Assembly: GCF_001983935.1 (NCBI RefSeq)
Contig: NZ_CP017641.1
Coordinates: forward strand, 7,614,001 to 7,678,000
From: Fuerstiella marisgermanici
Lineage (GTDB): Bacteria > Planctomycetota > Planctomycetia > Planctomycetales > Planctomycetaceae
DNA length: 64,000 nt
Direction of reading: 5' to 3'
Shown: positions 1 through 9,331 of the stretch, piece by piece
Numbering within the stretch: the first letter of the stretch is position 1
Layout of the letters: each line of letters begins with the position of its first letter
Notes under the pieces: generated by a model
Seen by the model: the letters and a program-made list of their open reading frames with translations, nothing else
Databases searched by the model: none
Told to the model about the DNA's origin: nothing
Made by a program: the position numbers and the translations under genes

Positions 1-1631
1 GCCAGCGGCGGTACGTCGGCCGGAGGTGGTTCCGGCGGATCGTTAAAGATGACGGCCGCCAACCATGCTCCGCGCGTAATCGGCTTTGTGCGTTCCGGGC
101 CCGACGTCATTGTCATCACGGCTGCATTCGTGATGACACCGCCGTAACGACGATCGGTGACAGGCCTTCGAACGAAGGGAATCGCGACAACTTCATTCTT
201 CTTCGGTGCTGAAGAATTCTGGTAGTAGATAAGTTCCAGCCGGTTGGATCGATAGCTGAAGTCTGCATCGATCAGGTCCAGGATCGGTCGGTCTTCGATC
301 AGCACCGTTTCAAACAGAAGCAGAGGTTCCAGCATCATGTGCATGCTGTTGCGGTACTTGGAAAAGTAGAAGTCTGGAAACCGTTCACGATCCGGGACGG
401 ACGAAATAATGCGATCAAGCTGCAGCCATTGAGCGGGAAAGCTGTCGCAGAATCGCTTCAGTTGCGGATCGTCGAGCATGCGATCGACTTGTGCGGAGAG
501 CACGGCCGGCTGGCTGAGTGTTCCGTCTGCCGCAAGGTTCAGCAACGTCTGATCGGGAATACTGCCCCAAAGGAAGAACGACAGCCGCGAAGCCAGTTCG
601 AAGCTGTCGGATTGCTGCGTTGCTTGTTCAGCCTCATTGTAAAGGTAGAGGAATTTCGGCGAGGCGATCGCTGCCGACGCGACTGCTTTCATGCTGTCGG
701 TGAATGAGGTGCCCTGCTCCATTAACTTGAGCACGTGATTTGTGTAGCGATCCAGCAACTCATCCTGCACTGGGCGGCGAAATGCATGAGTCAGAAAACC
801 GGACAACCGGTGCCGCACTTCGACTTCAACAGGTTTATCCGGTGCGGGGTGAGCGAAGAAAGTTTTCCAGATGCCGCAGGTTTTCGCGTTGAAGTCCGGG
901 CTCTCCACAATCGTGCGGCTCAGATTCAAAAACGATTCGTACAACAGCGGCGAAAGTGAAAGGTGATCGCCTCGATTGTCGAAGCCATGTTCTGCCCGCA
1001 AATCCTGAGGGAACGGAGCGACTCCGGCTAGTCGAGCTTCAATCAATTGCGACTTGCCCAACGGTCGACTTCCAACCTTCACCCGATCGGGCATCTTGCG
1101 GCTGGCCGGTTGAAAGTATTTACTATGATCACGAACCATCCGTTCCGGCAGCGCGAAGACGACTCGCTTAAGCTGAAACAGATCCTGCACCGCGTTGTTG
1201 TACTGAAATCGGTTCATCCGACGAATCGGAGTATCTTTTGCGGCTCTGTCTTTAGTCAGCGCCGTATCCAGCAGCAATCGAAATTCAGCCAGTAGCTTCT
1301 GTCGCAATTTGGGCGGCAGCGGCGGTTCATCTTCCGGCGGCATCGCGTTGGTATCGAGTGCCTCGATCAGCTGACTAAGCAGCTCCGCATTGTCCGTCAG
1401 ATTTTCCGCCGCACGCAACTGCAACAGGTTTAGCTCGGCCTCGATGACGTCCTTCGCCCCGTGACATTTGCCGCAGTGTTGCTTGAATGCCGGCTTGACG
1501 ATCGTCGAAAACGAATCGACATCAGCGGCCTTAACGGACGGCATCCCTACAGTCGCGGTCACCAGCAGTAAGGCTGCCAGCTTTAGCGCTGCGGGTGACG
1601 TGCGTAGCCGACAGGTTGGTGTGCCGTTCAA
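1..1631 (-). CDS. DUF1587/DUF1592/DUF1588-type planctomycete cytochrome-like protein (3' end off window)
   Basis: The reading frame is open from 1631 to the left edge, so the C-terminus is missing and at least 543 residues remain. I place the start at a TTG at 1631, because a GAGGA Shine-Dalgarno lies 7-8 bases upstream and a signal-peptide-like hydrophobic stretch follows (residues about 15-29, LKLAALLLVTATVG). A CGKCH c-type haem motif lies at residues 53-57. Further on come a PIRRMNRFQYNNAVQDLF block (DUF1587-like) and an FLTHAFRRPVQDELLDRY block (DUF1592-like). This domain order is typical of large planctomycete exported proteins of unknown biochemical role that usually travel with DUF1501/DUF1552 partners. 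The partner should lie to the left, outside the window. The function is unknown; a c-type cytochrome role in the periplasm is inferred only from the CxxCH motif. Confidence 0.85.
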   Translation of the reverse strand, partial: MNGTPTCRLRTSPAALKLAALLLVTATVGMPSVKAADVDSFSTIVKPAFKQHCGKCHGAKDVIEAELNLLQLRAAENLTDNAELLSQLIEALDTNAMPPEDEPPLPPKLRQKLLAEFRLLLDTALTKDRAAKDTPIRRMNRFQYNNAVQDLFQLKRVVFALPERMVRDHSKYFQPASRKMPDRVKVGSRPLGKSQLIEARLAGVAPFPQDLRAEHGFDNRGDHLSLSPLLYESFLNLSRTIVESPDFNAKTCGIWKTFFAHPAPDKPVEVEVRHRLSGFLTHAFRRPVQDELLDRYTNHVLKLMEQGTSFTDSMKAVASAAIASPKFLYLYNEAEQATQQSDSFELASRLSFFLWGSIPDQTLLNLAADGTLSQPAVLSAQVDRMLDDPQLKRFCDSFPAQWLQLDRIISSVPDRERFPDFYFSKYRNSMHMMLEPLLLFETVLIEDRPILDLIDADFSYRSNRLELIYYQNSSAPKKNEVVAIPFVRRPVTDRRYGGVITNAAVMTMTSGPERTKPITRGAWLAAVIFNDPPEPPPADVPPL

Positions 1632-1847
1632 AATCAGTTCCTCATCGGGAGGTTTGTCCTGCTCAACCCAACAAGTGTCACGATTCGGGCGGTGATTGCA
1701 ACACCTTGTTCGATTTCGCGCCGGGTGGTCCACAACCGGAGGCACCAGTTTGTCACGCGTATTCCAGAATTGTAAGCTCCGCACCCTGTCTGGTGCTGTT
1801 TTCGTGCCGTGTCATTCGTTTGTTACCTGGATCCGCAGTCTCTGCCC

Positions 1848-3278
1848 ATGGCTTTTCCCCGAATATCGTCTTACAAAAATGTTGACCAGTTTCGCGAACG
1901 CCTCAGCGAACTCAGCCTGGACCTGCCGGTGGACGACGAGGTGCAGTCCGGAGACGATGCCGTGCTGGCTCAGCCGCTGGTGAGCAAAGCGGGGCTGATT
2001 GGCAACCGATTTTGCATTCTTCCCATGGAAGGCTGGGACGGCACGGCTGACGGCAAGCCCACGGACCTCACTCGTCGTCGCTGGCAGAACTTCGGTCTAA
2101 GCGGCGCGAAACTGATCTGGGGTGGCGAAGCCGTGGCCGTCCGGCATGATGGGCGAGCTAACCCGAATCAATTGCTCATTAACGATACCAACCTGAAGGA
2201 CATCGAAAGTCTTCGGACACTTCTGGTCGCGACGCATGCGGAGCACTTTTCCAAGACCGACGATCTGTGCGTTGGTTTGCAACTCACTCATTCCGGTCGT
2301 TACGCCAAGCCCAACGACAAACACACGGCAGAACCACGCATTGCGTACCGACATTCGGTGCTCGATCAGCGACTCGGCATCGACAGCGATGACAAGTTGT
2401 TAACCGACGACGACCTCAAGCAGCTGATCGATGACTTCGTGGCCGCCTGCGTTCTGGCTCAGAAGGCCAGCTTTGCATGGGTCGACGTGAAACACTGTCA
2501 CGGGTATCTCGGCCATGAACTGCTTTCTGGTTTCGACCGCGATGGTGAGTTCGGTGGCAGCCTGGAGAATCGCACACGGTTCCTACGCAACATCGTGGCG
2601 GGTATTCGCAGCGAAGCGCCTGGCCTGGAAATCGGCGTGCGAGTCAGCGTGTTCGACTTTGTGCCGTTCGAACCGGGCGACAACGAAGAACGTACGGGTA
2701 TACCATCGGCGACTGCACCTTATCAACATGCCTTCGGCGGCGATGGCAGTGGCCTGGGAATCGATCTGAGCGAGCCTTCAAAATTCGTCGACCTGCTGGA
2801 AGAGCTGGACATCGATCTGTTGTGCACGACCTGCGGCAGTCCTTACTACAACCCTCATATACAACGCCCGGCTATCTTTCCGCCGTCGGACGGGTATCAA
2901 CCGCCGGAAGATCCGCTGGTGGGAGTCCACCGTCAGATCGCCGCAACCGCGGAACTGAAAGCGAAGCACCCGAGCATGATCGTCGCCGGCACTGGCTATT
3001 CGTACCTGCAGGAATGGTTGCCAAACGTCGGGCAGGCGGTCGTGAAAAACAGCATGGCGGACTCCGTTGGCCTCGGCCGCATGGTGCTGTCATATCCCGA
3101 ACTGCCCGCCGACGTGCTGGCCGGAAAGGTGATGGCTCGGAAGAAAATCTGCCGCACGTTCAGTGACTGCACAACGGCACCAAGAAACGGCATCGTCTCC
3201 GGCTGCTATCCGCTCGATCCGTTCTACAAAGCAATGCCCGAACGTGAGCAGTTGCTGGCGATAAAGGCAGACATGTGA
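1848..3278 (+). CDS. NADH:flavin oxidoreductase, Old Yellow Enzyme family
   Basis: The protein has 476 residues if started at the ATG at 1848 (MAFPRISSYKN); an earlier in-frame start at 1809 would add 13 residues with no family resemblance. It has features of FMN-dependent Old Yellow Enzyme/2,4-dienoyl-CoA-reductase-type barrels: PMEGWDG near the N-terminus, LQLTHSGRYAKP in the middle, and the HGYLGHELLSGFDRDGEFGG segment that in this family lines the active site, followed by SLENRTRFL. A C-terminal FMN phosphate-binding region (GLGRMVLSYPELP) is also recognisable. Members reduce activated C=C bonds using NAD(P)H in the cytoplasm. There is no Fe-S/FAD extension, so it is the single-domain type. 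It stands alone, divergent from the DUF1592 gene. The substrate cannot be predicted. Confidence 0.9.
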   Translation: MAFPRISSYKNVDQFRERLSELSLDLPVDDEVQSGDDAVLAQPLVSKAGLIGNRFCILPMEGWDGTADGKPTDLTRRRWQNFGLSGAKLIWGGEAVAVRHDGRANPNQLLINDTNLKDIESLRTLLVATHAEHFSKTDDLCVGLQLTHSGRYAKPNDKHTAEPRIAYRHSVLDQRLGIDSDDKLLTDDDLKQLIDDFVAACVLAQKASFAWVDVKHCHGYLGHELLSGFDRDGEFGGSLENRTRFLRNIVAGIRSEAPGLEIGVRVSVFDFVPFEPGDNEERTGIPSATAPYQHAFGGDGSGLGIDLSEPSKFVDLLEELDIDLLCTTCGSPYYNPHIQRPAIFPPSDGYQPPEDPLVGVHRQIAATAELKAKHPSMIVAGTGYSYLQEWLPNVGQAVVKNSMADSVGLGRMVLSYPELPADVLAGKVMARKKICRTFSDCTTAPRNGIVSGCYPLDPFYKAMPEREQLLAIKADM

Positions 3279-3296
3279 GGATCGTAGCTTGAGCAA

Positions 3297-3491
3297 GGGG
3301 CAACGCCCCGCTCGTTTACCTGGCCCAGCCCAACGGGCTGGGTTCCCGTCCAATATACGTCGAAGGGCCAACGGCCCGGCAGTTTGGTCGAGCGACGATG
3401 TGCAAATGGTCGGACCTTCGGCGCTACGCGGGGCGTCATCCAGCTCCCAGCCCGTTGGGCTGGGCTATGCGAATCGCTGGGCCGTTGGCCC
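3297..3491. repeat. cluster of five short palindromes (REP-like)
   Basis: This gene-free stretch between 3279 and 3619 holds five perfect short hairpins: GGGGC-AAC-GCCCC (3297-3309), CCCAGCCC-AAC-GGGCTGGG (3324-3342), GGGCC-AAC-GGCCC (3365-3377), CCCAGCCC-GTT-GGGCTGGG (3447-3465) and GGGCC-GTT-GGCCC (3479-3491). The first three carry an AAC loop. The last two are exact reverse complements of the second and third. Frames through this region give PAQRAG-like peptides that are artefacts of the repeat rather than genes. The cluster directly follows the oxidoreductase stop codon and could act as a transcript-end structure or be a REP-type mobile repeat. Confidence 0.8.
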
Positions 3492-3619
3492 GAGAATACG
3501 AAACCACACGACGTCAACGAATACATCCCAAGCTGCGAATCACAACAACCGGTTTTACCGCGCATCCAGCGACACTCCTGTTGCACATGCCAACCGTCCG
3601 CCGGGGCCGCCCCGCTACT

Positions 3620-3973
3620 TTAATCCGCCGGGATGTACTTATTGAATGCCTCAGCGTAGTCCTCGCGAACCGGGCTGAAGACATCCAGAGCGACGGCAGG
3701 CCCGTCGACGGCGACTGCTTTGTGAGGCGTGTTGGGCGGAATGATGTACATCTGGCCGGCTTCCAGAATTCGAGCCTCACCGTCGATCGTTAATTCCAGT
3801 TTGCCTTTCAGCACGATGCCGCCCTGTTCGTGAGGGTGATCGTGCGTCGGGATGGCGGCTCCTTCGTCCATGTCAACGTGTGACAGCATGAGGTTCTCGC
3901 CGTAGGGCGTGCGCAGGCGGCAGCCGGGGAGCGGTTCGATGGGCGTCATGTTTTCGATGTCGATGAAAGGCAT
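3620..3973 (-). CDS. small cupin-domain protein
   Basis: The protein has 117 residues, starting at the ATG at 3973 (MPFIDIENM); a longer frame to 4021 has no support. It is a single conserved beta-barrel of the cupin_2 type. The first metal-binding motif is visible as PTHDHPHEQGGIVLKG (H-x-H then E), and the second as PPNTPHKAVA with its histidine. It has no signal peptide, so it is probably cytoplasmic. Single-domain cupins of this size bind a divalent metal and range from dioxygenase or isomerase to small-molecule sensor, so no substrate is assigned. It is divergently arranged with the metal exporter at 4074, with about 100 bases between the two starts. Confidence 0.85.
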   Translation of the reverse strand: MPFIDIENMTPIEPLPGCRLRTPYGENLMLSHVDMDEGAAIPTHDHPHEQGGIVLKGKLELTIDGEARILEAGQMYIIPPNTPHKAVAVDGPAVALDVFSPVREDYAEAFNKYIPAD

Positions 3974-4073
3974 TGGGCGGACTTTCTGAAAGAAGGGGCG
4001 AAGAGCGGCGTTTGTCCGCAACCACCGAATTCCTATGGTCGAAGCAACTGCAGCGTACTAACATTTCTACACA

Positions 4074-5303
4074 ATGATCAACGCACTTTGGACCATCTGG
4101 CTGGAACTCGCCCCGTGGCTGCTTTTAGGAGCCATCGCCGGAGGATTGTTACACGCGCTGCTGCCAGCGGGATGGCTGCAGAAGCATCTGTCCGGTCGCA
4201 TGGGTGTTTTGAAAGCCGTGTTCCTGGGCGTGCCTCTACCGTTGTGTTCCTGCGGAGTCATTCCAGTGGGACTCGGCCTGCGGAAGAACGGAGCCAGCAA
4301 TGGCGCAGCCGTCGGCTTTCTAATTAGCACGCCTCAAACGGGAATCGATTCCATTCTGGTCAGCGCCTCATTTCTTGGCTGGCCGTTTGCGATTCTGAAA
4401 GTTGCCGTAGCGTTTGTGACCGGATTGGTGGGCGGCTTGACGGCCGATCTGGTTGCCCCGTCGTCAAGTATCGAAGACGCCGTGCCATCGCAAGTCGCAA
4501 AGAGTTCAACCGGGCGCTTTCGTGCGGTGATCGATCATTCTCTTGAGCTGATTGAATCCATCTGGGGCTGGCTGGTGATTGGCGTGATTGTGTCGGCCGC
4601 GATCACGTGGCTTGTGCCCGAGAATTCACTGGCTGACATCCCCGCAATGTCCGGTGTGGCCGCTTTGTTGATCACGCTGGTGATTTCGCTGCCTTTATAT
4701 GTGTGTGCAACGGCTTCGGTACCCATTGCCGCAGCGCTGGTCGCAAGCGGTCTGCCCACTGGAGCGGCGCTCGTATTTCTGATGGCTGGCCCGGCCACCA
4801 ACGTGGCGACTCTTGGAGCCGTTTATCGGGCGCTGGGTGGACGGACTTTGGCTGTTTATCTGCTGATGATTGTCGGCGGCAGTCTTGTCGCAGGCGTCGC
4901 ATTCAACCATCTGATTAATCCGTCCGTTATGGCGTTGCACGCTCACGACCATGGAGCCACATGGTGGCGAATTGCGAGTGCCGTTGGGCTTGCCGCGTTG
5001 ATTGCATGGTTCGCTGTTCGAGATCTGCGACACTGGCTGAAGCGACGCCGCCGTCCAACAATGCCTATTGAAGATTTGCAAACGATCTCAGTGGCAGGCA
5101 TGACGTGCGATGGCTGTGCGGCTAAGCTGGCTCGCGGCCTGGAAGCTCATCAGGACATTCAACGCGCTGATGTGTCGTTTGCAGACGGCCGAGCTGTTGT
5201 ATGGGGTTCGGCGAGTCACGATACGGTGTGTGACCTGGTCGAACAGGTGGGGTTTGTTCCTGAAGCTAAAGCCAGCAACGACACAGCGTCGGCTGCGAAG
5301 TAA
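4074..5303 (+). CDS. SO_0444-type Cu/Zn efflux permease with C-terminal HMA domain
   Basis: The protein has 409 residues with about ten hydrophobic segments, of the YraQ/DUF318 permease type. The conserved core VPLPLCSCGVIPVG carries a C-x-C pair in the membrane region, followed by LISTPQTGIDSI. A second matching half contains SLPLYVCATASVPIA and GPATNVATLG. The C-terminal 65 residues form a heavy-metal-associated domain with the GMTCDGCAAKL motif, whose two cysteines bind soft metals. This permease-plus-HMA arrangement matches the SO_0444 family annotated as Cu/Zn efflux transporters. It acts in the inner membrane and probably exports copper or zinc. I saw no metalloregulator gene beside it; the divergent cupin is its only neighbour with a shared upstream region. 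Confidence 0.85.
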   Translation: MINALWTIWLELAPWLLLGAIAGGLLHALLPAGWLQKHLSGRMGVLKAVFLGVPLPLCSCGVIPVGLGLRKNGASNGAAVGFLISTPQTGIDSILVSASFLGWPFAILKVAVAFVTGLVGGLTADLVAPSSSIEDAVPSQVAKSSTGRFRAVIDHSLELIESIWGWLVIGVIVSAAITWLVPENSLADIPAMSGVAALLITLVISLPLYVCATASVPIAAALVASGLPTGAALVFLMAGPATNVATLGAVYRALGGRTLAVYLLMIVGGSLVAGVAFNHLINPSVMALHAHDHGATWWRIASAVGLAALIAWFAVRDLRHWLKRRRRPTMPIEDLQTISVAGMTCDGCAAKLARGLEAHQDIQRADVSFADGRAVVWGSASHDTVCDLVEQVGFVPEAKASNDTASAAK

Positions 5304-5431
5304 ACTTCATCAGTTTCGCCGACCGTCGTGCGAAGTCCTTGGTTCTCGATGAACAGCAAGTATCAGGACGAGCAGTAGAGACGAAGGTCGAGGGTGACCC
5401 CAGCAGCCATCAGAATGAAAAGAGCCCCTTC

Positions 5432-6850
5432 ATGCTACGAACCCTGGCAACCTGCATCATCTTTGTCACATTAACGCTTGCGAGTCGCGCCGGTGATCAG
5501 CCAAACGTCCTAATCATCATGGCGGACGACTGCACCCATAACGACCTGCCTTTGTACGGCGGTCAGAATGCGAAGACGCCTAATATCGATGCCTTTGCAG
5601 CTCAGGGCCTGACTTTCAACCGGGCGTATCTATGTTCGGCGATGTGTCAGCCGTGCCGAGCTGAATTGTTTACCGGGCAGTATCCGCTGCAAAACGGCTG
5701 TGCATGGAACCATTCGGCCAGCCGCCCGAACGTTAAGAGCATGCCGCAGCATCTTGGAAAGATTGGGTACCGAGTTGGCCTTGCCGGAAAAATTCATGTG
5801 AAGCCGGAGACCGTATTTCCGTTTCAAAAAGTCGAGGGCTTCGACAAAAACTGTGTACGCAACCCAACCAGGACGCACGACGTGTCTGGTGTGAAGCAGT
5901 TCATGATGGAGGACTCCCAACCGTTTTGTCTGGTCGTGGCTTTGGTGGAACCGCATGTGCCATGGGTGATGGGCGATGCATCGCAGTACCCGCCGAATAA
6001 AATCAAGCTGCCGCCGAATATCGCAGACACCAAACGCACGCGAGAAGACTTCGGACGCTACCTTGCCGAAATCACTTACATGGATGGTCAGGTGGGCGAA
6101 ATTCTGAGTGCGTTGGATGACAGCGGCAAAGCGAACGACACGCTGGTGCTGTTCACTTCCGAACAGGGTTCGCAGTTCCCCGGCTGTAAGTGGACCAATT
6201 GGGATACCGGGCTACACACGGCACTGGTTGCTCGTTGGCCTGGCAAAGTTCAAGCTGGTCAACGCACGAATGCGCTGGTGCAATACTGCGACGTGCTGCC
6301 AACGCTACTGGACCTCGCGGGTGAAATGCCTTCCCCCGACATATTTAACGGAGTCAGTTTTCGCAGTGTGCTGGAAGGAGCGGCCGCCAGCGAACGCAAA
6401 TACGTTTACGGGATGCACAACAACCTTCCGGAAGGCCCGCCCTACCCGATTCGTTCGGTCACCGACGGCGAATTTCGCTACATTCGCAACCTGACTCCTG
6501 ATGAGCTGTACATCGAAAAGCATCTGATGGGGACGAAGGGCGACGGCGGACTCAACAATCCATACTGGGGCACCTGGACATGGCAAACTCAGGAAGACCC
6601 CGCTACGTATCAACTGGTGAAACGCTACATGCTGCGGCCTGCGGAACAGCTCTACCACACGACCAAAGATCACTATGAAATGAATAACCTCGCGGCCGAC
6701 GCCGACTTGTTGGCTCGCAAGCAAGAGCTATCTGCTGCATTGGATCAATGGATGAAGTCTCAGGGCGACCCCGGCATTCCGCAGGACACGATGAAGTCAC
6801 TGCAGGCCGCGCGAAAGGGAAACCACCTGTACGCACCGGGCGGGAATTAG
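5432..6850 (+). CDS. exported formylglycine-dependent sulfatase
   Basis: The protein has 472 residues from the ATG at 5432, which immediately precedes a signal peptide (residues 1-20, LATCIIFVTLTLASRAG). It has the alkaline-phosphatase-fold sulfatase core: metal ligands D32/D33 in IIMADDC, the formylglycine motif C72-Q-P-C-R76, GLAGKIHV, VEPHVPW, LVLFTSEQG and LPTLLDLAG. The catalytic cysteine must be converted to formylglycine by another enzyme not encoded here. The motif residue before Arg is Cys, an uncommon choice. Such enzymes hydrolyse sulfate esters in the periplasm and are highly amplified in marine planctomycetes, where they act on algal sulfated polysaccharides. The substrate class cannot be fixed from sequence alone. 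It is one of three sulfatases in the window. Confidence 0.92.
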   Translation: MLRTLATCIIFVTLTLASRAGDQPNVLIIMADDCTHNDLPLYGGQNAKTPNIDAFAAQGLTFNRAYLCSAMCQPCRAELFTGQYPLQNGCAWNHSASRPNVKSMPQHLGKIGYRVGLAGKIHVKPETVFPFQKVEGFDKNCVRNPTRTHDVSGVKQFMMEDSQPFCLVVALVEPHVPWVMGDASQYPPNKIKLPPNIADTKRTREDFGRYLAEITYMDGQVGEILSALDDSGKANDTLVLFTSEQGSQFPGCKWTNWDTGLHTALVARWPGKVQAGQRTNALVQYCDVLPTLLDLAGEMPSPDIFNGVSFRSVLEGAAASERKYVYGMHNNLPEGPPYPIRSVTDGEFRYIRNLTPDELYIEKHLMGTKGDGGLNNPYWGTWTWQTQEDPATYQLVKRYMLRPAEQLYHTTKDHYEMNNLAADADLLARKQELSAALDQWMKSQGDPGIPQDTMKSLQAARKGNHLYAPGGN

Positions 6851-6996
6851 CTATTGCCGAACCTTGCTAACCAAAGGCGGCATGTGGTTGATTGACGCTT
6901 TTTCGAAGGTCGCCAGGCGAGCTTGCGCTGGCCGAGACTCCGGGGCGCGTCCGGGAATTGCTTGAGGTTGCTGTCAAAGAATCGCGGGATTTTGAG

Positions 6997-7007
6997 TCGT
7001 TTAACCC
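6997..7007. repeat. left fragment of hairpin-ended element copy A (split by the insertion sequence)
   Basis: TCGTTTAACCC here matches the first 11 bases of the intact copy at 9332-9450. It is separated from the rest of copy A (9061-9168) by the insertion sequence. The preceding GAG also matches the intact copy. Confidence 0.75.
7002..7007. repeat. target-site duplication TAACCC, left copy
   Basis: This hexamer abuts the left inverted repeat of the insertion sequence. The same hexamer follows the right end at 9055-9060. The intact sister element at 9332-9450 contains it only once, at 9337-9342. Confidence 0.7.
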
Positions 7008-9054
7008 AACTTCCCCAACTCGAGTCACGAAGGCAGTGTTTTGTGGGGTGAGCGGCCAGAAGTTTCCACTACATTTGCTTTTGGATTATTTTTGAGGGCA
7101 GTTTGAGGCTCAGCTTTTCCAGAAGAATCTGCTGATGGTCGGACGGCTTTGAGACGCAGCGAGTACGGATCTCCGGGCCGGTGCGAGTGGGCAGGACGAC
7201 GTCCATCGAACGGATCTCCGACAGCTCCGCAAGCACACGGCGCGGTTCGTCGCCCAGCCCTGCTTTGCTGCACAACTGACCAAGCGTCTTCCACAGGACG
7301 TATGCCAGAAAACACACGAAGATGTGTGCCAGAACACGTTCCTCCTTCTGATGCCAGATCGGGCGGATCGAAAGATCGCTTTTGTGGATTCGGAACGCGG
7401 CTTCCGCTTCGGTCAGTTGGATGTACGCCTTCCAAAGTTCTTCGTCGGACCAGTCGCTGACATTCGTTCGCAGCAGATAGCATCCGGAACTCAGAGTCGC
7501 CCAGTCACGCGTAGCTTCGATCTTTGACCATTCGATGCGTGCGGCCCCGTCATCTGTCTTCGTGACTTTCACGTCGAAGAGCTTTGCCGCTCGAGTGTTC
7601 TTTCCGAGCAGCCGGCCGATCTCACGTTCGACCTTCATCGGGTCGCGTTTCTGTTTATCGCACCGCGCCGTCATGCGGATGAGCGACTCTTCGATCTTCT
7701 TTTCGAAGCGCTGTGTGATCGCTTCTTCCTTCATTGATCGATCGCGACTGCGACACAGGATGAATGTCTCCGGCGATGTGTTGCAGTCTTCCGATTCATC
7801 CGGATCGTCGCTGCCGGGCCACGGCACGACCTTGACTTCCAGGCCATCGCGAATGCTGGTCCAGTCTTCCTTCAGCAGCTCGTGTTCAAACTTCTTCAGC
7901 ATCGATTTGGGAGTGCCGACGATGTAGCGTCGACCGCCTTCGCGCAGGAATTCGATGTTGTCTTCCGACACCATGCCGCGATCCATGACCCAGATGCGAT
8001 CGCTTTTCCCGTAGCGTGCTTCCATCGTTTCGACGATGTGTTCCACGGTAGTAACGTCGGCCGTATTGCCGGCAAACACCTTGTATCCCAGCGGCATTCC
8101 GCATCGAGACACCACCAGCCCGATGCAGACCTGCTTGCAGTCGCTGCGGTTATCGCGCGAATAGCCACGCTGAGCCAGCGGATTGCGTTCGGCCTGACCT
8201 TCGAAGTAAGTGCTGGTGACGTCATACATCAGCAGGTCGTATTCGAGATCGAACAGATGGCCAAGGCGATTCTTCAGATGCGTTTCCAATGCGTCCTTGT
8301 GCGGCAGCAGCTGATCGAGTGTGCGGTACAGCCGATTATCGTTCACACGTTCTTCGCTCACGCCGAGCAGATCCCGCAGTGCCGTTTTCGGATACCATTG
8401 TTCGGCGGTGAAGAGTTCGCTGGCAGGTTCGAGCAGCCGCGCAATGATCAGAATCAGCGAACTCACATCCCAGCCGACCAGTTCACGACCTTCAGGGATC
8501 GCGTTGCTCAGGAACGTATCCAGTTGCAGCGTGCGAATCAGGTGCAGAGCCATCCACGGCCCGCCGAACTGTCGCAGGTTTTCCACACGAACTCCGGCGG
8601 CGTTGACTTCGACCCATCGCGGAGTCACGGCAGACGCATCATCATCGAACTCGAATCGCATCTGTCGACTGAGCGGTTGTGACTGATCAGCGGTGACACC
8701 GGGTGCAACCTCATCGCTACCGGCCAAAACTTCCGCCGCCTGATGGACGCCCAGTCGACCGGCTTCGTCAAGCTTCCCCAGCCACGCGACCACCCGCTGC
8801 CGCGGCCCACTGGCCGAGCGATACGATTCGACCAGCGCCCAGTAGGCGTGGCGACGACCGTTTTTGATTCGATGGCATTGGCGAATGAACATGATCGCAA
8901 ATGCTACCGACCGATCTCTGACCGGCCAGATCAGAGGTCGTCACTACATCGTGTTTCAGATTTCAAACGCTGGACTTTTGAAACTTCGATAACAAAAACA
9001 CGCCGAATAAATTCTCTGCAACCACATTTTGTGCCGCTGCTGGGGAAGTTGGGC
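7008..9054 (-). mobile_element. IS1634-family-like insertion sequence, complete
   Basis: A 13-base inverted repeat bounds the element: CCCAACTTCCCCA at 7005-7017 and its reverse complement at 9041-9053. The direct repeat TAACCC flanks it at 7002-7007 and 9055-9060, consistent with a 6-base target duplication. Because the repeat end and the target share CCC, the exact boundary is uncertain by about three bases. A single transposase fills the interior. The insertion splits the left arm of a hairpin-ended element, whose intact copy lies at 9332-9450, and this gives the uninterrupted target directly. The element is about 2.05 kb, appears undamaged and may be active. Confidence 0.88.
7069..8892 (-). 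CDS. IS1634-family transposase
   Basis: The protein has 607 residues, the usual length for IS1634-type transposases of the IS4 superfamily (DDE_Tnp_1 fold). The first catalytic Asp is in [14 protein letters not shown] and the second is in [13 protein letters not shown]. The catalytic Glu region is in [22 protein letters not shown], the Y(2)R(3)E(6)K-like block, followed by [20 protein letters not shown]4277-like N-terminal part (residues 1-120) includes the [11 protein letters not shown] start typical of the family. It cuts and rejoins element ends bearing the CCCAACTTCCCCA repeat. The frame is intact and begins with ATG, so it is potentially functional. Confidence 0.93.
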   Translation of the reverse strand: MFIRQCHRIKNGRRHAYWALVESYRSASGPRQRVVAWLGKLDEAGRLGVHQAAEVLAGSDEVAPGVTADQSQPLSRQMRFEFDDDASAVTPRWVEVNAAGVRVENLRQFGGPWMALHLIRTLQLDTFLSNAIPEGRELVGWDVSSLILIIARLLEPASELFTAEQWYPKTALRDLLGVSEERVNDNRLYRTLDQLLPHKDALETHLKNRLGHLFDLEYDLLMYDVTSTYFEGQAERNPLAQRGYSRDNRSDCKQVCIGLVVSRCGMPLGYKVFAGNTADVTTVEHIVETMEARYGKSDRIWVMDRGMVSEDNIEFLREGGRRYIVGTPKSMLKKFEHELLKEDWTSIRDGLEVKVVPWPGSDDPDESEDCNTSPETFILCRSRDRSMKEEAITQRFEKKIEESLIRMTARCDKQKRDPMKVEREIGRLLGKNTRAAKLFDVKVTKTDDGAARIEWSKIEATRDWATLSSGCYLLRTNVSDWSDEELWKAYIQLTEAEAAFRIHKSDLSIRPIWHQKEERVLAHIFVCFLAYVLWKTLGQLCSKAGLGDEPRRVLAELSEIRSMDVVLPTRTGPEIRTRCVSKPSDHQQILLEKLSLKLPSKIIQKQM

Positions 9055-9060
9055 TAACCC
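9055..9060. repeat. target-site duplication TAACCC, right copy
   Basis: This is the matching copy of the hexamer at 7002-7007, directly after the right inverted repeat of the insertion sequence. It continues into the remainder of the interrupted hairpin element. Confidence 0.7.
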
Positions 9061-9168
9061 GTAGCCGGAGGCGCAGGCGTTGCTGAGGACGGCTGAGTCG
9101 CAGCGGAAGCGGAACACTCAAGTGTGCCGATCAGCGGACGCCTGGGCCTTCGGCTACGGGTTAAACGA
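9061..9168. repeat. right part of hairpin-ended element copy A
   Basis: This continues copy A after the insertion sequence. From TAACCC onward it differs from copy B at seven positions over about 114 bases. It ends with the same inverted arm (GGCTACGGGTTAAACGA). Similarity continues about 19 bases beyond the arm (TCCGCTGGCTT... GCCGCCAAA). Confidence 0.8.
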
Positions 9169-9331
9169 TCCGCTGGCTTCGCCGCCAAATCACGCATTGA
9201 ACTATTGGCTCAGCGGCAAGGTTTTAGGTGGCCCGTCAGCGAAGTGCCGCCCAGTAGGTCCTTTCTGCCAGGCAGGATTTTCGGCATAGTATGTCGAGTC
9301 TATTACAGCCGGATAGATACGAGTCTACGAG

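Noticed and set aside
3289-3645. A plus-strand frame giving PAQRAG-type peptides.
   Set aside because: The peptide is a translation of the palindrome cluster and overlaps the cupin gene antisense; repeat-derived, not a protein.
7882-8682. A plus-strand frame opposite the transposase.
   Set aside because: The transposase on the other strand has full catalytic motifs; this is a shadow.
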